From positions 1 through 37,752 of the forward strand of contig JANOAR010000002.1 of NCBI GenBank assembly GCA_031411235.1: a stretch of DNA of 37,752 bases, read 5' to 3'. Of the stretch, positions 28,819-36,197 are shown one piece after another (within the stretch, counting starts at the first letter, position 1; the number at the start of each line of letters is the position of its first letter). The DNA is from JANOAR01 sp031411235 (GTDB lineage: Bacteria; Verrucomicrobiota; Verrucomicrobiia; Verrucomicrobiales; Verrucomicrobiaceae). Under the pieces are notes generated by a model that saw only the letters and a list, made by a program, of their open reading frames with translations, was not told the DNA's origin and did no database searches. A program made the position numbers and the translations under genes.

Positions 28819-29805
28819 ATGAAAACCATCCTCGTCACCGGAGCCACAGGATTCCTCGGCGGCGCTGTCGCCCGAGATCTCCATGAGCGCGGCTACAACG
28901 TCCGCGCGACGGGACGGAACCTCGCCGCCGGGCAACGGCTCAGTGCCGCAGGCATCGCCTTCATCCCCTGCGACCTCGCCGCCTCAGCGAGTGCTGTCGC
29001 GAACCTTTTGCAAGGCTGTGACGCCGTCGCCCACTGTGCCGCCCTCGCCTCGCCCTGGGGACTCATGCGCGACTTCCACGCGGCCAATGTCGTCGCCACG
29101 CAGCACATCATCGACGCCTGCCAGCAGCACCGCATCGCGCGGCTCGTCCACATCTCATCCCCCAGCGTGCTCTTCGATTTCGCCGACCAGCACGACCTCA
29201 AAGAACACGAGCCCTGGACGACACCCCCCGCCAACTTTTACATCGCCACCAAGCGCCAGGGCGAGCGACTCGTCCTCGACGCCTGCCACGATACCGCACT
29301 GCCCGCCATCGTCCTGCGCCCGCAGGCCATGTTTGGCCCCGGCGACACCACCCTCATGCCACGCATCCTGCGCGTCGCACGGCGCGGCTTCTTCCCCCGC
29401 TTCCGCCGCGAGCCCACCCTGCTCGATCTCGCCTGGGTAGGCGACGCCGCACAGGCCGTGCGCCTCGCGTTGGAGGCCAGCCCCGAGCTGCATGGCCACC
29501 TCTACTCCATCACCAGCGGCGACCCCCAGCCCTTCTCCGCCATCCTCGCGACTATCTTCAAATCCCACGCCCTCCGCGTACGATTCATCGCCCTCCCCTT
29601 CGCCATCGCTAGGCCACTCGCCACCGCCTTCGAGTGCGCCTCCCGCTGCCTCACCGCCAGCCGTTGGGAGCCCCCCATCACCCGCTACTCCGTCGGAGCC
29701 GTCACCTTCTCCCAGACCCTCGACATCAGCGCCGCAAAGCAAGACCTCGGCTACCGCCCCAGTGGAGCCGTGCTCGAAAAGCTCGCCGCCACCTGTGCCC
29801 TCTAG
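28819..29805 (+). CDS. NAD(P)-dependent epimerase/dehydratase, OleD / 3-beta-HSD-like
   Basis: 328 residues. An extended short-chain dehydrogenase: T-G-A-T-G-F-L-G-G (7-15) binds the dinucleotide, V-H-I-S-S-P-S-V (about 110-117) supplies the catalytic Ser/Thr, and Y141-I-A-T-K145 is the Tyr-Lys pair. V-L-R-P-Q-A-M-F-G-P-G-D is the usual post-core strand. In the 3-beta-hydroxysteroid dehydrogenase-like branch, OleD reduces the 2-alkyl-3-keto acid made by OleA. The gene begins 6 bp after the condensing enzyme, so a shared step is likely. Other roles (nucleotide-sugar or sterol-like substrates) cannot be excluded. Confidence 0.88.
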   Translation: MKTILVTGATGFLGGAVARDLHERGYNVRATGRNLAAGQRLSAAGIAFIPCDLAASASAVANLLQGCDAVAHCAALASPWGLMRDFHAANVVATQHIIDACQQHRIARLVHISSPSVLFDFADQHDLKEHEPWTTPPANFYIATKRQGERLVLDACHDTALPAIVLRPQAMFGPGDTTLMPRILRVARRGFFPRFRREPTLLDLAWVGDAAQAVRLALEASPELHGHLYSITSGDPQPFSAILATIFKSHALRVRFIALPFAIARPLATAFECASRCLTASRWEPPITRYSVGAVTFSQTLDISAAKQDLGYRPSGAVLEKLAATCAL

Positions 29806-30330
29806 TTTGGATCGAGGAAGAAGCGCCCATCACTCAGCGTCGCCTCTCACCAATCCCGGCTACGTCAATCCGGGCTCCAACGGGTTGGAGTAGTCCCCCC
29901 TAGCGCGAGGTGGGGTCATCGAAGCGAAAGCCTGCATCAAATCGGAGCCCTCTCATGGTGCAGAGGAGTGAAAAAGGCCCGTCAGATCGGGGCGCGGGGG
30001 TGCCGTGATCGAGAATCCTGCCGCCCGCTCGGGGCGAGCGAGGCTCGCGCAGCACGAAATTGTCGCAAAAATGAACGGCGGGAGCGCCACGCACCCCTCG
30101 CCAGCCTCCCGAAAGCCCCGTGCGAGGCTCGCGAAGCAGAATCTGACGGCCAGAATCTGCCCCGCGACGCTCGCACCGCAGAAACTGGAAGCCAGAAGGG
30201 CGATCACGACACCCGCACGGCAGAATCTTGTGGCACAAACGCCGCGTAAGGCACGCGCCCCCGACATTCTGCCCGCCTGCGAGCGAGCCACGGCACGCCC
30301 TCCCCCTGCCGTGGAAGCTGTATCACTAGG
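29806..30330. repeat. Degenerate tandem-repeat region, non-coding
   Basis: After a short block with small palindromes (CTCCAACGGGTTGGAG, about 29875-29890) comes a run, about 30040-30240, in which a unit of roughly 42-45 bp recurs in decayed form. Each unit has GCTCGC or CCGCAC, then CAGAATCT / CAGAAACT / CAGCACGAAAT, then GGCCAGAA / GTCGCAAAA. Both strands are open in several frames here because of the high GC, and the frames repeat the same short peptide pattern (for example I-L-L-R-E-P-R on the minus strand). I take this as DNA-level repetition, not a gene. Confidence 0.45.
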
Positions 30331-30376
30331 TGAGGTGGGCGCAGTCATGAATGGGGTCAACCCCTGGACCACAAGT

Positions 30377-30407
30377 GACTGCCCCTGAGCTGGGGCAGTT
30401 GAGTTTT
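30377..30407 (+). terminator. Terminator-like hairpin
   Basis: GACTGCCCC (30377-30385) pairs with GGGGCAGTT (30392-30400) around a 6-base loop TGAGCT, followed by GAGTTTTG. The T-run is short. It is far (570 bp) from the last gene on this strand, so it may be a relic. The stretch 30400-30649 holds nothing else that I recognise. Confidence 0.35.
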
Positions 30408-30649
30408 GTCGGGGGACAATTGCGGAAAGGCTTTTAGCGGCTGGTGGAAACCATGGTGAACATGGCGATGAACTGAAGGGTATGACCGAGGACGAACCAG
30501 CAACGACAGAAGCTTCGTAACATGGGCGGCTGAGCCAGAAATGGCTTCAAGGCTGGCCGAGTCGTTACACAACACATCGAATCACAAGCCCAGCCTCAAC
30601 GAGTCCGCGCACGATTGCCCCCATTCGTCGCGTTCATGGTACTCGCACC

Positions 30650-30913
30650 ATGAAGACCACTCTCGCCCTCGCACTCCTGCTCAGCCCTCTCTTTGCTCGC
30701 GCCGATTGGCCGACTTACCTGCACGATATTTCTCGCGTTGGCCACACGGAGGAGAGCCTGAAGTTCCCACTGACCCTGCGCTCCACCTTCGCCTCGCCGA
30801 CGGCTCCGCAGCTCGCGTGGGCGGGCGAAGACGGCAAACTGGCATCCCTCCGGGATGCTGGGTTCATTTTCACCTGCAACCGGTGGTATCGCTCCGCTCA
30901 ACCACTGGCTTAA
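30650..30913 (+). pseudogene. Truncated start of an exported PQQ/BamB-like propeller protein
   Basis: The start is gene-like: a signal peptide (M-K-T-T-L-A-L-A-L-L-L-S-P-L-F-A-R-A) followed by D-W-P-T-Y-L-H-D-I-S-R-V-G-H-T, which resembles the opening W-P-x-Y-x-x-D-x-x-R-x-G of PQQ-binding-like beta-propeller proteins (BamB type). The similarity ends near residue 65, exactly where a family A repeat module begins (30843). The remaining codons to the stop at 30911-30913 are repeat sequence. I infer that the 3' part of the gene, probably several hundred codons, was lost. Confidence 0.6.
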
Positions 30914-30925
30914 ACCCTCCGGGTT
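30843..30925. repeat. REP/MITE-like element, family A, copy 3
   Basis: Modules: CATCCCTCCGGGATG (30843-30857), AACCGGTGGT (30878-30887) paired with ACCACTGG (30901-30908) across a loop with CGCTCCGCT, and AACCCTCCGGGTT (30913-30925). The order (short hairpin, CCGGTGGT...ACCACYGG, short hairpin) matches the elements at 580 and 19752. It coincides with the break point of the truncated gene at 30650. Confidence 0.65.
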
Positions 30926-31732
30926 CGGGACATGCTTTCCTCATAGCGTCACTCCCCTCTTTTTGGGATGTCCGGCCACGCGGGCGGTGTTCATGACTTG
31001 CTCTCCTTGGGCTGGCTGAGTTGCCGCACTCCAGGAGGCGCGGTGAGCACCTGCATCTGGCGGATGGCAATTTGATTCAGTCGCTTGAGCCGATCTCCCT
31101 GGGGCAGAGCCATGTGGATAAACTCGGCGTTCATGCCCTCGATGGTGGCGAGGACGAGGAGTTGCTCGAGGGTGGCGCATGTTGCCGTCGAGCTTGGGAT
31201 TCGCGTCGCGCGAGTGGTGGAGTGGGGACGCGGAAAGGCGGCGCTGGCGGGCGAAGCTTCTCGAATGTGCGAGGGGGAAATCCTGCTTGCCAAACGGGCG
31301 AGGGCTTTCCTTTCCTGATGGCACTGGGCTGGACTGGGGGAAGCGGCGGCTTGATGCGACTGAGGAAAGGATTTTCTGGGCTCGGGTTGGCGTTTCCTGG
31401 ACTCGGGAAATGATTTCGGTGACTACGGCGTGGCGGGCGGGAGTCACGGGAAATCTCTACTGCCGCGCCTCCTGGTTTGGGGAAAAGCGTGGCCCAACAA
31501 AAGCGAAAACTGCGGCCACGAATGGCAAGGACAAATCGGCTAAAGCCTCGTACTTCAACGAGGCCCACTTGTGAGGTATCTATTATTTACCATCCGAGTT
31601 TCTCGCCATCGCTTGGCACTATGGCCTTGCGATGCTATTCCAGTCGCGGAGTTCGGTGATCGCCCCCAGCATCGAACTGTCATGTTTCTGGAGTTCGGCA
31701 TTCGGATTTCTGGAACTCGGTTTCCCCTTTTC
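30926..31732. other. Eroded stretch with a possible minus-strand gene remnant
   Basis: Over 800 bp without an intact gene. On the minus strand, 31173-30991 encodes about 60 residues with protein-like character (T-L-E-Q-L-L-V-L-A-T-I-E-G-M-N and D-R-L-K-R-L-N-Q-I-A-I-R-Q-M) that end in S-K-S and a TGA overlapping an ATG (ATGA). Upstream of that point the same frame turns into Ser/Pro/Arg-rich noise, and neighbouring frames are open but equally noisy, so a frameshifted or truncated gene is likely. I do not recognise the family. The part 31300-31732 carries nothing I can name; the promoter of the ABC exporter should lie at its end. Confidence 0.35.
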
Positions 31733-33454
31733 ATGTCCACTACTCTTCGCGTTCTCGCCTACCTCCGTCGTTACCCCCTCATGGCCACAGGGCAGCTCGT
31801 CTGCGCCATTGGCGGCACGCTGATGGTGGTTGTCTTTCCTTCGATCACCCGCGCGATCATCGACGAGGTCGTGCCGGCGAAGGACTGGTCGCGGCTCTAC
31901 CAGCTCTGCGGTTTCGCCATGGGGGCCTATGCCTTGCAGAACCTCTTCAACTCGCTGCGCATCCGGCTCAACAACACCTTCGAGCAACGCGTCATTTATG
32001 ACCTGCGCAGCGACTTGTATGAGCGGCTGCAACGCCTGCCACTGCGCTGGTTCGACAACCGGCCCACGGGTGACATCATGACCACGGTCTCGGAAGACAT
32101 CCCTGCCGTGGAACGCGTGCTCATCGACGGCATCGAGCAGGGGCTCGTGGCGGTGTTGCAAATCATCGTCGTGGGCATCTTCATGGTGCGAGCGGACACC
32201 ACGCTGGCCCTCGCGGCGCTGATCCCCATCCCCTTCCTCGCGCTCGGCGCGGTGTTCTACACCAAGAGCGCACGGGATCGGCATCGCGGCGTGCGCACCG
32301 CCTCCAGCGGTATGAACTCGCTGCTGCACGACAACGTCTCGGGCATGAGACAGATCAAAGCCTATGCGATGGAGCCCGCCGAGCACGCACGCTTCAATGA
32401 GAGCAGCGGTGCCCTGCGCAGTGCCTCACTGCACCTCATGCATGTGTGGTCTATCTACCGCCCGAGTATGGCGTTCCTGAAGGATCTCGGCAGCGTCATC
32501 GTGCTGTTCTTCGGCGCACGGGCGCTGCTGGAGGGGCGCATCGAAAAGGGCGACCTCGCCGCCTTCATCATGCTCTCGCGGTTCTTCTACGACCCCATCG
32601 AGCAACTGCACAGCATGAACCAACTCGTACAAGCCGGGCGAGCTGCCGGGGAGCGCGTCTTCAACATTCTCGATGCTGAGGAGGAGCTGGGCATCGACAC
32701 GGGCCGGGCGCTCGGTGACGTGCGCGGGCACATCGTTTACCAGGATGTCGGCTTCTCCTACACGGGCAAGCTGCCGACGGTGCATGGCATTTGTATCGAG
32801 GCTCTGCCAGGGCAAACCATCGCGCTGGTCGGCTCCACGGGCGCGGGGAAATCCACCATCATCAACCTGCTCACCCGCTTCTATGAGCACGATGAAGGCT
32901 CGCTGACCATCGACGGCCAGGAGGTGAAGGACATCAGCAAATCCAGCCTCCGCCAACACATCGGCTACGTCACCCAGGAGAGCTTCCTCTTTAATGGCAG
33001 CGTGCGCGATAACCTGCGTATCGGCAAACGCGACGCCAACGAGGAGGAACTCTGGGCCGCACTCGCAGCCGCCAACGCCTATGACTTTGTGAAGCTACTC
33101 CCCAAGCAACTCGACACCCATGTCGGCGAGCGAGGCATCAAGCTCAGCGTCGGGGAAAAGCAGCGCATCAGCATCGCCCGGGCCCTGCTGCGCAATCCCC
33201 CCATCCTCATCCTCGATGAAGCGACCGCCAGCGTCGATACCGAGACAGAACGGCAAATCCAAAGCGCCCTGGAACGGCTCATGCAGCAGCGCACCAGCTT
33301 CGTCATCGCGCACCGCCTCAGCACCGTGCGCAACGCCCACCGCATCTATGTTCTCGACGGCGGGCGCATCATCGAACAAGGCAACCACGAGCAGCTCATC
33401 GGCCTCTCAGGAGTCTATGCCAAGCTGTGCCGCACCTCGCTGCTTGTGGAGTAA
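31733..33454 (+). CDS. ABC exporter, fused permease and ATPase (MsbA/multidrug type)
   Basis: 573 residues from the ATG at 31733; an ATG at 31571 would add 54 residues without membrane character. The N-terminal half (1-310) has six predicted membrane helices (for example 18-36 and 137-152). The ATPase half has Walker A G-S-T-G-A-G-K-S-T (367-375), Q-loop Q415, signature L-S-V-G-E-K-Q (471-477), Walker B I-L-I-L-D-E (491-496) and the H-loop A-H527-R-L-S. The signature reads LSVGE where LSGGQ is standard; this variant occurs in some exporters. It acts as a homodimer (or heterodimer) in the inner membrane, exporting lipid, drug or peptide; the substrate is unknown. No partner gene adjoins it. 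It ends 155 bp before the tRNA gene. Confidence 0.93.
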   Translation: MSTTLRVLAYLRRYPLMATGQLVCAIGGTLMVVVFPSITRAIIDEVVPAKDWSRLYQLCGFAMGAYALQNLFNSLRIRLNNTFEQRVIYDLRSDLYERLQRLPLRWFDNRPTGDIMTTVSEDIPAVERVLIDGIEQGLVAVLQIIVVGIFMVRADTTLALAALIPIPFLALGAVFYTKSARDRHRGVRTASSGMNSLLHDNVSGMRQIKAYAMEPAEHARFNESSGALRSASLHLMHVWSIYRPSMAFLKDLGSVIVLFFGARALLEGRIEKGDLAAFIMLSRFFYDPIEQLHSMNQLVQAGRAAGERVFNILDAEEELGIDTGRALGDVRGHIVYQDVGFSYTGKLPTVHGICIEALPGQTIALVGSTGAGKSTIINLLTRFYEHDEGSLTIDGQEVKDISKSSLRQHIGYVTQESFLFNGSVRDNLRIGKRDANEEELWAALAAANAYDFVKLLPKQLDTHVGERGIKLSVGEKQRISIARALLRNPPILILDEATASVDTETERQIQSALERLMQQRTSFVIAHRLSTVRNAHRIYVLDGGRIIEQGNHEQLIGLSGVYAKLCRTSLLVE

Positions 33455-33609
33455 GCCCCAAGCCCAGCATGGCAGCTCACTTCTGTGCGGCTTCCCTTGG
33501 GCGTTTCGTGGGTTCGCAGATGCCAGAGCACGGCACCTTTGTTTGCAAAAGATAAACTTTCTACTTGCCCATTTTTGCGTGCTCGCCACTATCTCGGCCC
33601 GCACAGCTT

Positions 33610-33684
33610 GCGGGTGTAGCTCAGTGGTAGAGCACTTCCTTGCCAAGGAAGATGTCGCGCGTTCGAATCGCGTCACCCGCTCCA
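33610..33684 (+). tRNA. tRNA-Gly (anticodon GCC)
   Basis: The acceptor stem GCGGGTG (33610-33616) pairs with CACCCGC (33674-33680). The D arm has AGCTCAGTGGTAGAGC, the anticodon arm is CTTCC-TTGCCAA-GGAAG with GCC, and the T loop is TTCGAAT. A discriminator T and an encoded CCA (33682-33684) follow. A tyrosine recombinase gene begins 89 bp downstream, which makes the 3' end of this tRNA a likely attachment site. Confidence 0.97.
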
Positions 33685-33773
33685 GTTTGCGGCCTTCGGG
33701 CTTTGCGACTGGTATTGCGAATTGTGCGTTTTGTGTGATTAATCAGGCCTGTTAGCACAGCCTATTTAGCACA

Positions 33774-34781
33774 ATGAAGGGACTTTATCAGCGCGGGCAC
33801 ACGTTTTGGATACGCTTCACGCCAGCCGAGGGCGCGGCGCAGGAGCGGTTCTCGCTCGGCACCTCGGACGAAGCGAAGGCTATCGAACTCGCCAAGGCAC
33901 TGATTGAGCGGGTGTCGCACAAGGCTCGCGAGCACGCGGGTTCCTGCGAGGCCGAGATCGCGGGCTATCTCGCGGCAAAAAAGGCGGATGGCCTCGCCCG
34001 TAGCACGCTGGACACACGGGGCTACATCCTGCGCTCATTCGTCGCCGAGGTGCAGGTGGCGACGCCAGGCGCGATCTCGCGGCCCGCTGTGGAGCGCTGG
34101 TTCGAGGCTCAGCGCACGCGCAATCCTCGCACCGCCTGCGAGTATCTGGCGAAGGTGTCTCTCTGGCTGGCCTGGCTGGTCGAGAAAATGAAGATCCCCG
34201 TGAATCATGCGGCAGCGATCAAGACGCCCAAGCTCTCCATGCAAGTGCGGCGCACGTTCCTGATGCCAGACCAGGCCAAGGCTTTGCTGGATGCCTGCAC
34301 GTCGCCGTGCCTGAAGTTCGCGCTCTACTGCGGGCTGCACGCCGGGATGCGCAAGCTGGAGATCATTGAGGCCCGGCCCGAGTGGTTCGATCTGAAGGCG
34401 GGGCTGATTCATTTGCAGGCCACGTCCACCTTCCAGACCAAGGATCGCGACGCTCGCACGGTGCCGCTGACGGCGGAGTTCAAAGCCTGGTTGGAGACCG
34501 ATTACGGCTTGCCCACGCCGTTCATGCTGAGGCCGAAGATCAAGCACGGCAAGAATCGTTACCGCTACGATTTCAAAAAGTCCTACGACAACCTGGTCGC
34601 GTCGCTGGGGCTGGAGATCACGTTCCACGATCTCCGGCGCACGTTTGCCTCGCTGCACGTCTCGCGTGGCACCTCGCTCTACAAGGTGGCCAAGTGGCTT
34701 GGCGATGGCGCAGCGGTCGTCGAGAAAACCTACGGCCACCTGATCCCGAATGATTCGGAGATCAACGCGGTCTGGAAGTGA
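33774..34781 (+). CDS. Tyrosine recombinase / integrase of a tRNA-Gly integrative element
   Basis: 335 residues. The N-terminal SAM-like core-binding domain (about 58-150, L-A-A-K-K-A-D-G-L-A-R-S-T-L) precedes the catalytic domain with Arg193 (H-A-G-M-R-K-L-E), Lys223 (Q-T-K-D-R), H285-D-L-R288-R and the nucleophile Tyr320 (K-T-Y-G-H-L). The third conserved position, usually His in L-G-H, is Asp311 here (L-G-D-G-A-A-V). The N-terminal 50 residues resemble the arm-binding domain of phage-type integrases. Its position beside the tRNA 3' end marks the left edge of the island. TTAGCACA occurs twice just before the ATG (33752-33759, 33766-33773). It is convergent with, and touches, the gene at 34782. 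Confidence 0.93.
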   Translation: MKGLYQRGHTFWIRFTPAEGAAQERFSLGTSDEAKAIELAKALIERVSHKAREHAGSCEAEIAGYLAAKKADGLARSTLDTRGYILRSFVAEVQVATPGAISRPAVERWFEAQRTRNPRTACEYLAKVSLWLAWLVEKMKIPVNHAAAIKTPKLSMQVRRTFLMPDQAKALLDACTSPCLKFALYCGLHAGMRKLEIIEARPEWFDLKAGLIHLQATSTFQTKDRDARTVPLTAEFKAWLETDYGLPTPFMLRPKIKHGKNRYRYDFKKSYDNLVASLGLEITFHDLRRTFASLHVSRGTSLYKVAKWLGDGAAVVEKTYGHLIPNDSEINAVWK

Positions 34782-35027
34782 TCACGCCACCAGCGCTTTG
34801 CCGAGCACTTCAAACTCTGCCTGCGCACTGGCCTCTCTGGTGAGCGTCGCTATGCAGGGTCCGGGTGTCCAGGCTTGGCGGGCGAGGTATTGGTCGTTGA
34901 TCTGGTAGAGGTAGATCGTGCTGTCGCCGTCGATCATGGCGACGCGCTCGTTGCCGAGGGCGATCACTCGCATGGATTGGCAGGCGGCGATGGCTTCGAG
35001 GTGGCGCTGGCGTTCGAGAGTGGTCAT
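34782..35027 (-). CDS. Small protein of unknown function (island)
   Basis: 81 residues, mostly soluble. The stretch V-A-M-I-D-G-D-S-T-I-Y-L-Y-Q-I (about 29-43) looks like a beta-hairpin; no Cys cluster, membrane helix or motif is seen. The frame has a plausible start (M-T-T-L-E-R-Q-R) and sits third in a minus-strand row of short genes (35506 to 34782, gaps of 16 and 22 bp), as in phage or mobile-element cargo. Its stop abuts the integrase stop. I do not recognise it. Confidence 0.65.
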   Translation of the reverse strand: MTTLERQRHLEAIAACQSMRVIALGNERVAMIDGDSTIYLYQINDQYLARQAWTPGPCIATLTREASAQAEFEVLGKALVA

Positions 35028-35049
35028 GTTTGTGGTGGGCGGTGTTGTC

Positions 35050-35262
35050 TCAGGTCCATTCGTAGCCGTTGCCCAGCTCGATGGCCGTCATGATGTCCAC
35101 GACACACCAGTTGTCTTCGGGGCCATCGACCAGGCAGAAGAGGTCGCGATGCTTGGCGGGGGCTTTGGGGTCGAGCGGCTTGCTGGCGCGGTTGCGATTG
35201 CGCATGTGAGTGTAGGCGGTGTCGCGGTCGCTGAAGGCTCGGAGGTAGGTGGGCTGGTTCAT
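35050..35262 (-). CDS. Small protein of unknown function (island)
   Basis: 70 residues from the ATG at 35262, chosen because it lies after the upstream gene's stop; an ATG at 35343 would overlap that gene. The sequence is rich in Arg, Asp and Tyr and ends in L-G-N-G-Y-E-W-T. It includes D-L-F-C-L-V-D-G-P-E-D-N-W-C-V-V-D, a strand-turn-strand pattern reminiscent of small phage proteins. No family recognised. Same strand and tight spacing as its neighbours indicate co-transcription. Confidence 0.65.
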   Translation of the reverse strand: MNQPTYLRAFSDRDTAYTHMRNRNRASKPLDPKAPAKHRDLFCLVDGPEDNWCVVDIMTAIELGNGYEWT

Positions 35263-35278
35263 GTTGCGTGATCGGTTG

Positions 35279-35506
35279 TTAGTTGAAAATCGTTTCGCTC
35301 CAGCATTGCTCCAGCGGCAGCCAGCCGAGTCGCTCGTGGTCATCGTTGCCTAGATCGACGTGGGCTTCGGGGCCGCATGGGCCGTGGCCTAGGGCGCGGA
35401 CTCGGCGGATTTGCTCGCTGCCGCCGGAGGGTTTCCAGCCTACCAGGCTGCCGATGGCGACGGTGATTTCGTTGCCCCATTTGTTGGTCAGTGTTGTGGT
35501 TTCCAT
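35279..35506 (-). CDS. Small protein of unknown function (island)
   Basis: 75 residues. It begins M-E-T-T-T-L-T-N-K-W-G-N-E-I-T and holds a beta-rich core (G-S-L-V-G-W-K, R-R-V-R-A-L-G) with G-P-C-G-P-E-A-H and G-W-L-P-L-E-Q-C-W; this could be a small SH3-like or KOW-like barrel, but I cannot confirm it. It is the first gene of the minus-strand trio. Its promoter should lie in 35507-35690, where the operator-like array is found. Confidence 0.65.
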   Translation of the reverse strand: METTTLTNKWGNEITVAIGSLVGWKPSGGSEQIRRVRALGHGPCGPEAHVDLGNDDHERLGWLPLEQCWSETIFN

Positions 35507-35638
35507 ACGCTCACAGTATGGCTCAATGTCATTCGATAGCTAGTAAAATAGGATAAATGACTACACTATTAGACGAGATAAAAGGAGGCTAGCGGAGAAA
35601 TAAACCGCAGAGTTGGCACGCTTTCGAGGCTCAATAAA

Positions 35639-35688
35639 TGCGTAAAATAGACGCAAATATAATTTGCGTTATGCGTAAATTAGACGCA
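35639..35688. promoter_or_regulatory. Operator-like array of TGCGT/ACGCA half-sites
   Basis: Two 17-bp near-identical sites, TGCGTAAAATAGACGCA (35639-35655) and TGCGTAAATTAGACGCA (35672-35688), are each a dyad (TGCGT ... ACGCA). Between them, ACGCAAAT (35651-35658) and ATTTGCGT (35662-35669) form a perfect 8-bp inverted repeat around ATA. In total there are five half-sites in 50 bp. TATAAT (35658-35663) lies in the middle. The array sits between the minus-strand trio and the plus-strand XRE gene and is AT-rich against its surroundings. It is a strong candidate for the XRE repressor's operator or, less likely, an iteron. Confidence 0.6.
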
Positions 35689-35928
35689 TAATGGAAGGGT
35701 CATCAGCGGGTGCTGGTGGTCGGTCAACCAGCCACCGGAAGGCTGGGAATCCCCGAAACGATTCATATGATCCAAATCTCATTGATCGTCTCGCTTAGCA
35801 AAACCTCGCGGAAGATTGAGGTCAAGATCATCTTCCGCAAGGCACGCGCTATGTAAGGCTAAGGGGGCGGGGCGCAACTAAGCGCCTCGTCTCCGAAGCT
35901 GGGGAAAAAGAATCACACCGCCAAAAAT
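35689..35928. other. Leader region before the XRE gene, with hairpins and a 29-codon ORF
   Basis: A perfect 9-bp stem GCGGAAGAT / ATCTTCCGC (35808-35816 and 35830-35838) lies inside a short open frame 35767-35856 (29 residues, starting M-I-Q-I-S-L-I-V-S-L). The frame has no ribosome-binding site that I can see, and the stem overlaps its second half, so a leader peptide or chance ORF are both possible. A second inverted pair (GCTGGT / ACCAGC, about 35711-35732) lies further upstream. The 35507-35638 segment upstream of the array carries nothing else identifiable. Confidence 0.3.
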
Positions 35929-36156
35929 ATGCAAGCCCAAGAACTCATCCGCTCCGCACGCAAGGCCGCTGGACTCAGCCAGACTGAGGCAGCCGCGCAG
36001 TGTGGCCTCTCCCGCGCCTCATTCGATAAATGGGAGCGCGGCGCTCGCGAAGTGCCGCCCGCGACCCTCGCGGGCGTGCTCCTCATGCTAGGCGCGTCCA
36101 AGGCTGAGGCTCTGGAGGCAGCACGGGCTGCCCTGGAGGTCGAATCAAAAAAATAG
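35929..36156 (+). CDS. XRE-family helix-turn-helix regulator
   Basis: 75 residues. The Cro/CI fold is easy to see: I-R-S-A-R-K-A-A-G-L-S-Q-T-E-A-A-A-Q-C-G (helices 1-3, about 8-27), then L-S-R-A-S-F-D-K-W-E-R-G-A-R, the recognition helix and turn with the typical W-E-R-G, and a closing L-L-M-L-G-A. It is a single DNA-binding domain without a separate dimerisation or effector part. Given its place in the island, it probably controls the divergent small genes and perhaps excision through the array at 35639-35688, but no contact can be shown from sequence. A hairpin starts on its stop codon. Confidence 0.9.
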   Translation: MQAQELIRSARKAAGLSQTEAAAQCGLSRASFDKWERGAREVPPATLAGVLLMLGASKAEALEAARAALEVESKK

Positions 36157-36184
36157 CCACTTCCCAGGAAGCCCAGGAAGTGGC
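36156..36184 (+). terminator. Stem-loop on the XRE stop codon, possible terminator
   Basis: GCCACTTCC (36156-36164) pairs perfectly with GGAAGTGGC (36176-36184) around an 11-base loop. It begins at the last base of the XRE stop codon. There is no T-run after it, so it may end transcription only weakly or protect the 3' end of the mRNA. Confidence 0.4.
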
Positions 36185-36197
36185 CGAATATTATGCT

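Noticed and set aside
27658..28935. 425-codon minus-strand ORF over the kinase and thiolase genes
   Set aside because: Gly/Ala/Glu-rich, spans several genes on the other strand, no recognisable motif.
30005..30388. 127-codon ORF in the repeat region
   Set aside because: Peptide is Ala/Arg/Pro/Thr-rich and repeats with the DNA unit; the opposite strand is open too.
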